This document shows positions 22,610 to 32,800 of a stretch of DNA of 64,000 bases, piece by piece. The stretch covers positions 124,001 to 188,000 of the forward strand of contig JADJGV010000009.1 in assembly GCA_016707895.1 (NCBI GenBank). Direction: 5' to 3'. This DNA is from Myxococcales bacterium. GTDB lineage: Bacteria; Myxococcota_A; Polyangia; Haliangiales; Haliangiaceae. The translations under genes were made by a program, and so were the position numbers. The notes under the pieces are model-generated. The model was given only the letters and a program-made list of their open reading frames with translations, was not told the origin of the DNA and did no database searches. Each line of letters begins with the position of its first letter. The stretch's first letter is position 1.

Positions 22610-23635
22610 ATGCCATCGCACGTGCACGCGCCATCATCGTCAACGTCTTCGCCGTCGCGCCGGCGGCTCATCCTCCCCGCGGCCGGCGCGCTCGCGCTGC
22701 TGGCCTGCGGGCCGACCGGCTCGGGGCCGAGCGGCGACGACACGCCGGGTGACGTCGACGCGGCGCGGGAGATCGACGCGGGGTTCGACCTGGACGCGAC
22801 GGGCGGCGACGAGGGCTGCGCGAAGATCGACATCCTGTTCGTCGTCGATGACTCGGGGTCGATGGCCCAGGAGCAGGCGAACCTGACGACGAACTTCCCG
22901 CAGTTCATCTCGGTGATCGAGCAGTCGGGCCTGGACTACCGCGTGGCGGTGACGACGACCGGCGTCGACTACACGTACAGCCAGGGGTCGCTGCCCGGCT
23001 TCCCCCCGATCCCGTCCTCGATCACCGGCGGCGACAACGGCGCGATGCTGCAGCCGGCCGGCTGCAATCTGCCGCGGCGGTGGATCCAGGCCGGCGACCC
23101 CAACCCGGCGCAGCTGTTCGCGTGCGCGGCCAACGTCGGCACCAGCGGGCCGTCCGACGAGATGCCGCTGGCGGCGATGCGCGCGGCGTTCGACGACCGC
23201 GTCACCGACGGCACCAACGCCGGCTTCCGCCGCGCCGACGCGCTGCTGGCCGTGGTCATCCTCACCGACGAGAACGACTGCAGCTACGAGCAGCCGGTGA
23301 CGCTGGGCTTCGCGGAGACGCTGTGCGACGCGCAGCAGGAGCCGGTCGCCAACTACGTCGCGTTCCTCGACGGCTTCACCGGCGATCGCGGCCGGTGGGC
23401 GACGGCGGTCATCGCCGGCCCCGGCCCCGGCACCTGCAGCTCGACGTTCGGCGACGCCGACTACGCGCAGCGCCTCGATCAGTTCGTGATGCAGGCCGGC
23501 AGCGCCAACGGCGTGCTGTCGTCGATCTGCGCCGGCGACCTGACCGTCGGGTTGACCGCCGCGCTCGAGCTGTTCGACACGGCCTGCGAGAACTTCCCGC
23601 CGATCGGCAAGGCCGCGCCGCGCGTGGTCCGCTAG
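22610..23635 (+). CDS. Lipoprotein with von Willebrand factor A domain
   Basis: 341 aa. Long n-region, hydrophobic core, lipobox LLAC, Asp/Gly/Ala linker, then CAKIDILFVVDDSGSMAQEQ, in which D-x-S-x-S is the MIDAS metal site, at about residues 77-91. The rest follows the VWA pattern (DYRVAVTTTGVDY, LLAVVILTDENDC), with eight or more Cys suggesting disulphides. The family binds ligands through Mg2+ at the surface. GGAG is placed 6 nt before the ATG at 22610. The gene ends in a 4-bp convergent overlap with the next gene. Confidence 0.85.
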   Translation: MPSHVHAPSSSTSSPSRRRLILPAAGALALLACGPTGSGPSGDDTPGDVDAAREIDAGFDLDATGGDEGCAKIDILFVVDDSGSMAQEQANLTTNFPQFISVIEQSGLDYRVAVTTTGVDYTYSQGSLPGFPPIPSSITGGDNGAMLQPAGCNLPRRWIQAGDPNPAQLFACAANVGTSGPSDEMPLAAMRAAFDDRVTDGTNAGFRRADALLAVVILTDENDCSYEQPVTLGFAETLCDAQQEPVANYVAFLDGFTGDRGRWATAVIAGPGPGTCSSTFGDADYAQRLDQFVMQAGSANGVLSSICAGDLTVGLTAALELFDTACENFPPIGKAAPRVVR

Positions 23636-24243
23636 AAGCCGATCCAGAAGCCGGCGCTGCCCTCGCCGATGAACAGCGAGACGTCGAGGGCGTCGATCGG
23701 CGCGTGGACCGTGCCGCCACCCTCGAGCATGAGGCCGAAGCTGTCGGCGATCGCGAAGCGGACCGCGGCCCGGGTCGACGACATCACGAAGCCGCCGCCG
23801 AACTGGTAGAAGGTGCGGTTGCCGACGGTCAGGTCGACGCGGTCGAGCCGCTTGCCGACCGCGACCTCGAACACGCCCGCGGCGCCGGCGTCGGCGTCGT
23901 CGCTGTCGAGCGCGTCGCCGACGGCGGAGATCAACGTGATCGCGCGGCCGCCGCCGACGCCGACGGCCAGCGACACGCCGTTGGGCTTCTCGTGCAGCAC
24001 GCCGTAGCGCACCTCGGCGAAGCTGTTCCACACCTCGTTCTGGGCCAGCACCTCGACGTCGTCCGTGACCGCCACCGCGGCGTGCAGCACGGTGTTGGCC
24101 TCGCCGAGCTGGGACGCGGCCAGGCCGGCCGACAGCTCGACCCGCCCGGCGGGCATGGTCTCGGCCGGACGCACGAGCGAGTAGGTCCCGCAGGCGCTGG
24201 TCAGCGCCAATGCCACGGCCGGCCCGACACGACGAGGGCTCAT
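23632..24243 (-). CDS. Lipoprotein of unknown function, beta-barrel-like
   Basis: 203 aa with lipobox TSAC. The mature part has alternating short strands (VELSAGLAASQLGEANTVLHAAVAVT, FEVAVGKRLDRVDLTVGNRTFYQFGGGF) and ends FWIGF, i.e. with an aromatic. That pattern suggests an outer-membrane-associated beta protein. No family recognised. The ATG at 24243 is chosen by the signal peptide. The 3' end overlaps the convergent VWA gene by 4 bp. Confidence 0.68.
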   Translation of the reverse strand: MSPRRVGPAVALALTSACGTYSLVRPAETMPAGRVELSAGLAASQLGEANTVLHAAVAVTDDVEVLAQNEVWNSFAEVRYGVLHEKPNGVSLAVGVGGGRAITLISAVGDALDSDDADAGAAGVFEVAVGKRLDRVDLTVGNRTFYQFGGGFVMSSTRAAVRFAIADSFGLMLEGGGTVHAPIDALDVSLFIGEGSAGFWIGF

Positions 24244-24352
24244 GTCGCCATGGTGGGGCCGCGCGTCGGGGCGCGCAATGCGACAGGCTGTCCGCGCGCC
24301 GAACCTCACGGAATGCCTGCCGCCGCGGCCGCGTTGCACCGATACTCCGCCC

Positions 24353-24847
24353 ATGCGCAGCCTCGCCGCCACCGCCCTCGTCCTCGCCCTCGTCGCGCCC
24401 GCCGCCGCCCAGCCGGCGGCCAAGCCGGTGCCGCCGCCGCCCAGCTTCCAGATCAAGGGCATCCACGCGTTCCTGTACTTCCACCGCACCGGCGGGTTCG
24501 GCGATCGCGACCTCACCGACGGCCAGACCGCGCTGTGGAACACGATCATCGGCGAGGGCGACGCCGGCATGCCGTCGACGACGATGCTGGTCAAGGTCGA
24601 GCTGGGCGGCCCCACCTTCGCCAACCAGGACGGCAAGGTCGTCGTCGTGGCCAAGGCCGGCAAGCGGACGCTGGCCAAGCAGACCTTCGCGATCGGCGAC
24701 TACTTCGAGGAGGGCGGCCAGGCCATCACCCTGCCGATGCTGGTCACCGGGGTCGGCTGCGACGAGGTCACGGTGACCGCGACCCTGTCCGGCAAGGGCA
24801 AGAAGGGCGCGGCGACGGCGAAGGTGCCGTTCGCCTGCGGCGAGTAG
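24353..24847 (+). CDS. Secreted protein of unknown function
   Basis: 164 aa. Classical signal peptide (SLAATALVLALVAPAAA|QPAA), then an all-beta mature chain with VELGGPTFANQDGKVVVVAKAGKRTLAKQTF and two Cys (GVGCDEV, PFACGE) that could pair. No family recognised. GATACT sits exactly 6 nt before the ATG (24341-24346), one of the clearest leaderless-type starts in the window. The ABC transporter genes follow 33 nt later on the same strand. Confidence 0.72.
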   Translation: MRSLAATALVLALVAPAAAQPAAKPVPPPPSFQIKGIHAFLYFHRTGGFGDRDLTDGQTALWNTIIGEGDAGMPSTTMLVKVELGGPTFANQDGKVVVVAKAGKRTLAKQTFAIGDYFEEGGQAITLPMLVTGVGCDEVTVTATLSGKGKKGAATAKVPFACGE

Positions 24848-24880
24848 CGGTCACGCGCCGAGTGCGCTACACGAACCACG

Positions 24881-25776
<896 letters not shown>

Positions 25777-25780
<4 letters not shown>

Positions 25781-26646
25781 GGCACGTGCTCAAGCTGACC
25801 CGATGGGAGCTGTGGAAGCTGGCGCGGCGGCCGTCGTCGTACGTCGGCTTCGTGCTGTGCTTGGTGTTCGCGGCGGTCGCGCTGATCGGCTTCGAGTGGT
25901 CGCAGTACAAGGGCAAGAAGATCGGCGGCCTCGCGATCGATCCCAGCCAGTACCTGAACGGCCCGTTCTTCGCGAACTTCGTCCTCAACATCGGCTTCTT
26001 CGCGCTGCTGCCGCTGGTGGCGGCGACGGTGGCCGGCAGCCAGCTGGCCGGCGAGCACAAGGACGGCACGCTGCGCGCGCTGCTGGTGCGGCCGCCGTCG
26101 CGCACCGCGGTCTACGTCGCCAAGGCGCTGGCCAGCCTGGTGTGGCTGGAGCTGATGGTGGTGTTCCTGTGCGGGCTGGCGCTGCTGATCGGCCACGTCG
26201 CCTACGGCGGCGGCTCGCTGCTGATCTACATCTGGGAGTACCGCAACGCCGGCTTCTGGATCGTGCCGGCCGACGACTGGCCGGCGCTCTTGGCGCTGGC
26301 GTGCGTGGGCGCCGGCGCGGCGCTGGCGATCATCGTCGCCGCGGCGCTGTGCATCTCGGCGATCACCGACAACCCGGTGGTCGCCCACGTCGGCACGCTG
26401 GGCGGGTTCTTCATCTCGTCGGTGCTGCAGCGCTTGCCCGACGAGATCATGGGCCCGTCGTTCAAGGAGATGCTGCCGACCCGCCACATGAACTTCTGGC
26501 ACGAGCTGTACCGCTGGTACCACCCGGCCGGCTCGACGGTCGATCACCACCGGCTGTGGACCGACGTCGCGTGGTGCGGCGGTCTCACGGTCGGCTTCTT
26601 CGTCCTCGGCCTCGCCCTGTTCCGCCGCCGCGATCTGACCGGGTGA
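25777..26646 (+). CDS. ABC-2 type permease
   Basis: 289 aa, six predicted membrane helices. The amphipathic N-terminus (LKLTRWELWKLARRPSSYVGF) and the VAGSQLAGEHKDGTLRALLVRPPSR loop are typical of ABC-2 permeases (interface helix E-x-x-x-GTL-R). It starts at the GTG overlapping the ATPase stop; a second GTG three codons later is the alternative. It forms the membrane half of the exporter with the preceding gene. Confidence 0.9.
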
Positions 26647-26676
26647 GCGCGGCGCCCGGCGCGCCGTCCGCGATCG

Positions 26677-27927
26677 CTACTGCGCGACCGAGGCGCCGAG
26701 GTCGATCGGCAGCGGCATCGACTCGTAGGGCGGCGGGGTGCGGCCGATCACCACCGGCGCGCAGGTCGAGACGCCGGCGCCGACCACGCGGTACGGCGAG
26801 TTGGTGATCACCTGCGCGTACGCGCCGGTGGCGCGATCGAGCGTGCGCACGGTCGAGGTCTCGGTGCCGAGGAAGTCGGCGGTGGTGACGAACACGTAGA
26901 ACTTGCCGCCCCACTGCGCGAACGCCCACGCGGTGACGGTGCCGCCGAGGCCGCCGGGGATGCTGAGGCGGTTGCCGGTGCCGGCGCCGGTGGCCTTGTC
27001 GATCTGCTGCACGAACGCCTGCGAGGTGCCGGGGTAGAAGCCCCACAGCGTCGCGTCGCCGAGGCCGGTCAGCTCGGGGCCGTACTCGACGGTCGCCGAC
27101 AGCGGGCCGACGCGGTTGATCGTGAGCGCGCCCGGCGTGACCCAGCCGAGGTCGCCGCCGAGCATGCCCATGGCGTCGCCGCCGCCGAGCCACAGCTTCT
27201 CGGTGTCGCCGCCGGCGGTGTCGGTGACGAAGCCCATGCCGAACACGTCCCAGCGGCGCCCGGCGTTCTGCTGCGGCGCGAACGAGGTCGCCGTGCACTG
27301 CGCGTTGGCGGTCGAGACGTTGAAGATCTGGCCGCTGGTGTAGAGCACCCAGGCGACGGCGTCGCGATCGACGCCCATCGAGAACGGCGTCGCGGCCGGC
27401 GCCATGAAGTCGGGCAGCGCCGGGCCCGCGGGGCAGCTCAGGCGACCGATCAGGTGGAACGGGCCGGCCGGCGTGCCGACCAGGCGCGGGTCGAACGACA
27501 GCAGGTTGTTGGTGTCGTCGACGACGTAGATCAGGTCGACGCCGTCGGCCGAGCACGCGCGCTGGCACGAGCCGCCCGAGCACTCGCTGCCGGCGGCGCA
27601 GGTCTCGACCACGCCGCCGAAGGTGCCGTCGCTGTTGCACGACACGACGTTGGTGCCCTGGCAGGCGTTGACGCCGGGGGTGCAGTCGACGCAGCCGCCG
27701 AGCGTGGCGTTGCACGACGTGGCGCAGCTCTCGACGACGACCCACTCGCCGCTGCGGCATTCCTGGTACTGCACGCCGACGCACTGGTGGCCGGAGCCGG
27801 TGCACGGCTGGCCGGTGTTGGCGTCGGGGCCGTCACCGATGTCGTCGCCGCTGGCCGACGGGCCACACGCGAACAACGACGCGCCGAGGAGCAGAGTGCC
27901 GAGCGAAGCGAGGGTAGGACGAAGCAT
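26677..27927 (-). CDS. Cys-rich lipoprotein with a propeller-like C-domain
   Basis: 416 aa. Lipobox LFAC, Gly/Asp linker, then a ~85-residue Cys-rich region (CTGSGHQC, CRSGEW, CATSCNATLGGC, CTPGVNAC, CAAGSECSGGSC) with at least 12 Cys. The C-terminal 270 residues contain repeating LYVV/WVLY/FYVF-type strands with D-x-ATG turns, suggesting a beta-propeller-like sensor or binding domain. AGGAGG lies upstream of the ATG. Surface-exposed and of unknown function. A GGGTGA-C-TCACCC palindrome lies 30 nt upstream (27957-27969). Confidence 0.75.
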   Translation of the reverse strand: MLRPTLASLGTLLLGASLFACGPSASGDDIGDGPDANTGQPCTGSGHQCVGVQYQECRSGEWVVVESCATSCNATLGGCVDCTPGVNACQGTNVVSCNSDGTFGGVVETCAAGSECSGGSCQRACSADGVDLIYVVDDTNNLLSFDPRLVGTPAGPFHLIGRLSCPAGPALPDFMAPAATPFSMGVDRDAVAWVLYTSGQIFNVSTANAQCTATSFAPQQNAGRRWDVFGMGFVTDTAGGDTEKLWLGGGDAMGMLGGDLGWVTPGALTINRVGPLSATVEYGPELTGLGDATLWGFYPGTSQAFVQQIDKATGAGTGNRLSIPGGLGGTVTAWAFAQWGGKFYVFVTTADFLGTETSTVRTLDRATGAYAQVITNSPYRVVGAGVSTCAPVVIGRTPPPYESMPLPIDLGASVAQ

Positions 27928-28095
27928 CGAGAACCTCCTGCGTGGTCTCCCCGACCGGGTGACTCACCCCCCGTCTTTACCGCGGCGCCCGGCGCGGACG
28001 GAAGCGCGATTTGCCGTCGAGGTTGGAGAATGCGACGTGACGCACCGGCGCCGCAGGTCCTGCCAGGCTTGGTCAGATCGTCGACGACGGGTAGG

Positions 28096-28113
28096 ATGAT
28101 CAGAAATGATCAG
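28096..28113. promoter_or_regulatory. Tandem ATGATCAG direct repeat over the folA start
   Basis: ATGATCAG at 28096-28103 and again at 28106-28113, exactly 10 bp apart, the second copy containing the folA start codon. Phased copies one helical turn apart suggest an operator. The core is the same as in the cluster at 17537-17588. Confidence 0.4.
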
Positions 28114-28645
28114 CCGGCCGTTCAGCTGCGTCGTCGCCGCCGACCTCGACGATGGGATCGGCAAGGACAACGACCTGCCGTGGCCGCGGCTGTCCACCGA
28201 CCTGCGGACCTTCAAGCGGATCACCTCGGCGGCGGCGCCCGGCCACGAGAACGCGCTGGTGATGGGGCGGCTGACCTGGGAGTCGATCCCGCCGGCGCTG
28301 CGGCCGCTGCCGGGCCGGCGCAACGTCGTGGTGTCGCGCGGGCTGGCGGCGCTGCCAGACGGCGTGTGGCTGGCGCGGTCGCTCGACGCCGCGCTCGCGC
28401 AGTGCGCGGCGGCGCCGACCATCGACAAGGTGTTCGTGATCGGCGGCGGCCAGATCTACGCGCAGGCGTTCGCCCACCCGGCGTGCGACGAGATCGTGCT
28501 GACCCGGCTGCAGGCGCGCTTCGCGTGCGACACGTTCATCCCGCCGGTGCCGACCGGGTTCGCGCTGGCCGAGGTGCTGGCGGCCGAGGTCCACGAGGCC
28601 GGCATCTCCTACGCGATCGAGCGCTGGCGGCGCGCCGGCGGTTGA
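28106..28645 (+). CDS. folA: Dihydrofolate reductase
   Basis: 179 aa. Reduces dihydrofolate to tetrahydrofolate with NADPH. Visible family features are CVVAADLDDGIGKDNDLPWPRLSTDLRTFKRIT (Met20 loop and active-site acidic Asp in STDLR), MGRLTWESIP, RNVVVSRGL, and VFVIGGGQIYAQAF (the NADPH-binding GG motif). The length is normal. The start at 28106 follows AGGA (28093-28096); an earlier ATG at 28096 is out of frame. An alpha/beta hydrolase gene follows after 48 nt. Confidence 0.95.
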   Translation: MISRPFSCVVAADLDDGIGKDNDLPWPRLSTDLRTFKRITSAAAPGHENALVMGRLTWESIPPALRPLPGRRNVVVSRGLAALPDGVWLARSLDAALAQCAAAPTIDKVFVIGGGQIYAQAFAHPACDEIVLTRLQARFACDTFIPPVPTGFALAEVLAAEVHEAGISYAIERWRRAGG

Positions 28646-28693
28646 ACGTTCATCACCGTCGCGCGCCGGGCGCGACTGCGCGACACTGCCGCC

Positions 28694-29551
28694 ATGCCGT
28701 CCCCCGTCCTGCCGCCCTCGTCGAGCTTCACGCACGCCGGCCGCACGATCGCCTACCGGGCCTACGGCGAGGGCGCGCGCGCCGTGGTGCTGACCCACGG
28801 CCTGTTGATGGACGGCCGGATGTACACCGCGCTGGCGCCGACGCTGGCGGCCCGCGGCTTCCGGGTGATCACCGTCGACATGCTCGGCCACGGCGAGTCG
28901 GGGCGAGTGACCGATATGACCGCGCACTCGATGCCGGCCTACGGCGCCGACGTGATCGCGCTGCTCGATCACCTGGGCGTCGCCCAGGCGGTGGTCGGCG
29001 GCACGTCGCTCGGGGCCAACGTCGCGCTCGAGGCGGCCGCGGCGGCGCCCGACCGGGTGCGCGGGCTGTTCCTCGAGATGCCGGTGCTGGAGAACGGCCT
29101 GGCCGGGGCGGCGGCGCTGTTCGTGCCGCTGGCGCTGGCGCTGCGCATCAGCCAGCGGACCATGCAGGTGGTGGCGTCGATCGCGCGGCGCATCCCGCGC
29201 ACCCACTTCCTGGTCGACGTGGTGATCGACTTCGCGCGCCGCGATCCCGCGACCTCGCTGGCGATCCTCGACGGGCTGACCTTCGGTCGCACGGCGCCGC
29301 CGGCGGACCAGCGGCGCAAGCTGCCGCACCCGGCGCTGGTGGTGGGCCACCCGCGCGATCCGATCCACCCGTTCTCCGACGCCGAGGGCACGGCGCGCGA
29401 GCTGGTGCGCGGCCGGCTGGTGTCGGCGTCGTCGATGTACGAGTGGCGGCTGCGGCCGGCGCGGCTCGACACCGAGCTGATCGAGTTCCTGCGCGAGGTG
29501 TGGGCCGAGCCGCAGCCGGTGGCCGGCGTGCTGGCGGCCGCCGGCGCCTGA
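28694..29551 (+). CDS. Alpha/beta hydrolase
   Basis: 285 aa. Oxyanion region THGLLMDGRMY, strand VITVDMLGHGES, nucleophile elbow GGTSLGAN (Ser about residue 101) and a candidate acid in VVGHPRDPIHPF. Substrate unclear; esterases and lactonases share this layout. The catalytic His is not obvious by eye; a His within PHPALVVGH or DPIHPF is possible. GACACT lies exactly 6 nt before the ATG, a leaderless-type start. Confidence 0.85.
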   Translation: MPSPVLPPSSSFTHAGRTIAYRAYGEGARAVVLTHGLLMDGRMYTALAPTLAARGFRVITVDMLGHGESGRVTDMTAHSMPAYGADVIALLDHLGVAQAVVGGTSLGANVALEAAAAAPDRVRGLFLEMPVLENGLAGAAALFVPLALALRISQRTMQVVASIARRIPRTHFLVDVVIDFARRDPATSLAILDGLTFGRTAPPADQRRKLPHPALVVGHPRDPIHPFSDAEGTARELVRGRLVSASSMYEWRLRPARLDTELIEFLREVWAEPQPVAGVLAAAGA

Positions 29552-29613
29552 TCCCGGCGGCGATTTGCGACCCGGGCGGTAGCGTCGGCCGGCCGGCGAC
29601 GTATGTTCCGGCC

Positions 29614-30111
29614 ATGGGTCACGAGATCTCCGGCAAGCTGCACGCCATCTTCGACACCGCGCAGGTGTCCGAGCGGTTCACCAAGCGCGAGTTCGTCCTC
29701 GAGCTGGCCGACAACCCCAAGTACCCGCAGCTGGTGCAGTTCCAGCTGACCGGCGATCGCGTGAGCCACCTCGACAGCTTCAAGGTCGGCGACGAGGTGA
29801 CGATCGAGTTCAGCCTGCGCGGCCGCGAGTGGAAGAGCCCGCGCGGCGAGACCAAGTACTTCAACAGCCTCGACGTGTGGCGGATCGAGGCCGGCCGCAA
29901 CGCGATGGGCGGCGGCGGCGGCGGTGGCGGCGGTGGCCGCGGCGGCGGGCGCCGCGAGGAGCCGCGCGGTGGTCGTGGGGCGCCGCCCCCGCGCTCGGCG
30001 CCGGGCGGCCGCGACCCGCGCGACGGCGACGTGCCGCCGCTGTCCGACGACGACCGGCCCTACGGCGGCGGCGGCCGCGAGCCGGCCCTCGACGACGACC
30101 TGCCGTTTTGA
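29614..30111 (+). CDS. DUF3127 domain protein with Gly-rich linker and SSB-like acidic tip
   Basis: 165 aa. Residues 1-92 match DUF3127: GKLHAIFDTAQVSERFTKREFVLEL, then SFKVGDEVTIEFSLRGREW and TKYFNSLDVWRIEAG. The family is OB-fold-like and suspected to bind single-stranded DNA. A Gly/Arg-rich disordered linker (about 97-150) follows, and the last residues are LDDDLPF. This closely resembles the DDDIPF tip by which bacterial SSB recruits repair proteins. The overall plan (OB-like domain, Gly-rich linker, acidic Pro-Phe tip) is that of an SSB. TATGTT lies 6 nt before the ATG. Confidence 0.85.
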   Translation: MGHEISGKLHAIFDTAQVSERFTKREFVLELADNPKYPQLVQFQLTGDRVSHLDSFKVGDEVTIEFSLRGREWKSPRGETKYFNSLDVWRIEAGRNAMGGGGGGGGGGRGGGRREEPRGGRGAPPPRSAPGGRDPRDGDVPPLSDDDRPYGGGGREPALDDDLPF

Positions 30112-30130
30112 GCGCGGCCGCTGATCGCGC

Positions 30131-30712
30131 TCAGCAGCCGCGGGCGGCGCGCAGGTCGCGCAGCACCTGGGCGGCGATCTGGCAGCCCTGCTCGACCTGG
30201 TCGCGGGCGCCGTCATCGTCGGTGGCAAGCAAGACCCGCCACTGCATGCGCGACTGTTCCGCCATCTCGCGCAGCTGATCGCGCTCGGCCTCGGCCATCG
30301 CCGGGCAGCTGTCGAGGTCGTCGACCAGCTCGACGTAGACGCCGCAGATCGCCGGCAGCTCGCCGGGATCCTCCTCGCCGACCTGCGACGCGCGCTTGTA
30401 CAGCGCCTCCTGCATCGCCCGCGCGTGCTCGCGCTGCTCGTCGGTGAGCTGCTCGGAGCAGGCCCGCGCCTGGCGCGGCGTGGCGGCGACCCGGTAGCAC
30501 TCGACGATCTTGGTCGACCAGCCGTCGGCGGCGCACAGCGCGGCCACCTCGGGCGCGGGATCGACCTCGGCGGCGGCCAGCTCGGGCCGCACCACCTTCA
30601 TCGCCTCGGCGACGTGGGCGCCGGCCTCGCGGCAGTGCTCCACCCGCGGCCGGCCGCCGTGGCCACAGGCGGTCGCCACCAGCGCCGCCGCGATCAGCCC
30701 GCGCGCCCTCAT
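30131..30712 (-). CDS. Lipoprotein of unknown function, coupled to the M3 peptidase gene
   Basis: 193 aa. Lipobox TAC after an Ala-rich h-region, then a helical, Glu/Ala/Gln-rich mature part with six Cys (VEHC, ALCAADG, VECYRV, ARACSEQ, PAICGVY, DSCPAM) that could form disulphides. No family recognised. The start overlaps the peptidase stop (ATGA), indicating coupled translation and perhaps a partner or inhibitor role, which is inference. Confidence 0.72.
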   Translation of the reverse strand: MRARGLIAAALVATACGHGGRPRVEHCREAGAHVAEAMKVVRPELAAAEVDPAPEVAALCAADGWSTKIVECYRVAATPRQARACSEQLTDEQREHARAMQEALYKRASQVGEEDPGELPAICGVYVELVDDLDSCPAMAEAERDQLREMAEQSRMQWRVLLATDDDGARDQVEQGCQIAAQVLRDLRAARGC

Positions 30713-32727
30713 TCGGCCAGGAACTTCTCGAACGCCTTGGTGTTGTAGCTGCGGCCGAGGAAGTCCTTGACCAGGTCGGCGGCGTCCTTGGTGCCGCCGC
30801 CGGCCAGCACCTTGTCGCGGTACGCGTAGGTGATGCTGGTGTCCATCAGGCTCTTGCCGCTCCACTTCGACAGCATGTCCTTGGCGATCACCAGCGACCA
30901 CATATAGGTGTAGTAGACCGCCGAGTAGCCGATCAGGTGGCCGAAGCTGGTGTGGAAGCGGGTGCCCTCGACGTAGCGGAACGGCGTGTACTTGCCCTGC
31001 AGCTCCTTGACCAGGCCGAGCTGGTCGAGCTTGGCCGGGTCGGCCTGGTGGAAGCGCAGCGAGATCGACGCGTAGAACATCTGCTGCACGGTCTGCGTGC
31101 CCAGGCCGAACTTGTCGGCCTTGCGCATCCGCGCCACCAGCTCGGCCGGGATGGTCTCGCCGGCACCGTTCTTGGCGAAGCGGCTGAGCGTCTCGTGGTT
31201 CCAGGCCCACTCCTCGAACATCTGCGACGGCGCCTCGACGAAGTCCTGCTCGGTGGCGACGCCGCTCTGGCGGATCCACTTCTGGTGGCCGCCGAGCACG
31301 TGGTGCATCAGGTGGCCGAACTCGTGGAACATCGTGACGACGTCGTCGTGCTCCATCAGCTCCTTGCCGGCGGCGAAGTTGCACACCAGCACGCCCTCGG
31401 GCAGCTGCACGCCCTCGACGCCGTCCCGGAGCGTGAACTGCGCCGCGTGCTTGTACTTGTGCTCGCGCGGGTGCATGTCGAGGTAGATGCGGCCGAGCTT
31501 GGTGTCGCCGCGCATCACGTCGTAGGCGACGACGTCCGGGTGCCACGGCTCGGCGTCCTTGGCCGGCGCGTACTGGATGTCGTAGATCGCGCTGGTGATG
31601 TCGAGCAGGCCGGCGACGGTCTGGTCGTAGGGGAAGTACGGGCGGATCTCCTTGGAGTCGACCGCGTACTTGGTGATCTTCACCCGGTTCTCGAGGTAGG
31701 TCTTCTGCCAGTCCTCGACGACCTTGGCGCCCTTGTCGATGGCCTTGCGCTCCTTGAGCAGCTCGGCGTAGTCCTTGGCCGCGCGCTTCTTGGCCAGCTT
31801 GGCGACGCGCTCGATGAAGTCGCTGGCGGCCTTGCCCGACTTGATCATCTTGTCTTCGGTGATGTAGTCGGCCCAGTCGTCGAAGCCGAGCAGCATCGCC
31901 TTCTCGCCGCGCAGGCTGAGCACGTCGCCCAGGATCCGCTCGTTGCTGGCGTCGCCGCGCGACCGGAACTTGACGTACAGCTCCTGCTTGAGCCCGTCGT
32001 CCTCCGCGTAGGTCATGAACGGCAGGTAGTCGGGGTAGTCGGTCGTGATCTTGATCTTGCCGTCGGCGCCCGGCTTGTGCGCGGCGATGAAGTCGTCGGG
32101 CAGGCCCTTGAGCCGGTCGGCCGAGTCGACCTCGATCGCGCGGACGTCGCCGGCGATGTTCTTCGAGAAGTCCTGGCCCAGCTTGGTCAGCTCCTCGTCG
32201 ATGGCCTTGAGCCGGGTGCGGGTGGCCTCGTCCTTGTCGACGCCGGCGCGGCGGAAGTCGCGCAGCGTCAGCGTCGCGAAGCGCGCGGTGTTCGCGTCGA
32301 GGCCGTCGAGCTTGACCGCGGCGATCGCGTCGTAGAGCTGGCGGTTGAGCATCAGGTCGGTCGCGAACGCCGAGGCCTCCTGCTCGCAGGTCCGGGCCGC
32401 GGCCTGGACGTCGACGTCGGGGTGGACCTCGGAGTACAGGCCGGCCTTGGCGCTGGCGTTGGCGAGCTCGGTGTACAGGGCGTTGAGCGGCGCCAGGGTG
32501 TTGTCGACGGTGCGATCGCCGGTGGCGGCGAGGACGTCGGGCAACAGCTGCTTGGCGGTCGCGAGGCCAGCGCGGCACTCGATCAGGAACACCTCGGCGG
32601 CGGTCTTGGGCTTGGCGACCGGCGGGGCGACGACGTCGGGCTTCACGGGCTTCTCCGGGGGCTTGGCTTTGGAACCACACGCCGTGGTGGCGACAACGGC
32701 GCAGAGCGCGAGGCGACGGGCGAGCAT
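30709..32727 (-). CDS. M3-family oligopeptidase, lipidated
   Basis: 672 aa. The zinc site HEFGH (468-472) is followed 25 residues later by Glu497 in DFVEAPSQM, the third ligand, as in thimet oligopeptidase and oligopeptidase A. YVKFRSRGDASNERILGDVLSLR is a conserved upstream block. Unusually, the N-terminus is a signal peptide with a weak lipobox (TTAC), so it should act in the periplasm on short peptides. Most M3 enzymes are cytosolic. TAAGAC lies 6 nt before the ATG. It is followed by a coupled small lipoprotein gene. Confidence 0.92.
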   Translation of the reverse strand: MLARRLALCAVVATTACGSKAKPPEKPVKPDVVAPPVAKPKTAAEVFLIECRAGLATAKQLLPDVLAATGDRTVDNTLAPLNALYTELANASAKAGLYSEVHPDVDVQAAARTCEQEASAFATDLMLNRQLYDAIAAVKLDGLDANTARFATLTLRDFRRAGVDKDEATRTRLKAIDEELTKLGQDFSKNIAGDVRAIEVDSADRLKGLPDDFIAAHKPGADGKIKITTDYPDYLPFMTYAEDDGLKQELYVKFRSRGDASNERILGDVLSLRGEKAMLLGFDDWADYITEDKMIKSGKAASDFIERVAKLAKKRAAKDYAELLKERKAIDKGAKVVEDWQKTYLENRVKITKYAVDSKEIRPYFPYDQTVAGLLDITSAIYDIQYAPAKDAEPWHPDVVAYDVMRGDTKLGRIYLDMHPREHKYKHAAQFTLRDGVEGVQLPEGVLVCNFAAGKELMEHDDVVTMFHEFGHLMHHVLGGHQKWIRQSGVATEQDFVEAPSQMFEEWAWNHETLSRFAKNGAGETIPAELVARMRKADKFGLGTQTVQQMFYASISLRFHQADPAKLDQLGLVKELQGKYTPFRYVEGTRFHTSFGHLIGYSAVYYTYMWSLVIAKDMLSKWSGKSLMDTSITYAYRDKVLAGGGTKDAADLVKDFLGRSYNTKAFEKFLAE

Positions 32728-32800
32728 CGCGGCGTCTTAGCACGCGTGGGAACCGAGATCACGGCTTGACGCCGGTGACGTCGACGGCAAAGCTGCCGCG

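Noticed and set aside
28096..28108. ATG at 28096 as folA start
   Set aside because: It is out of frame with the DHFR reading frame; the in-frame ATG at 28106 has suitable upstream AGGA.
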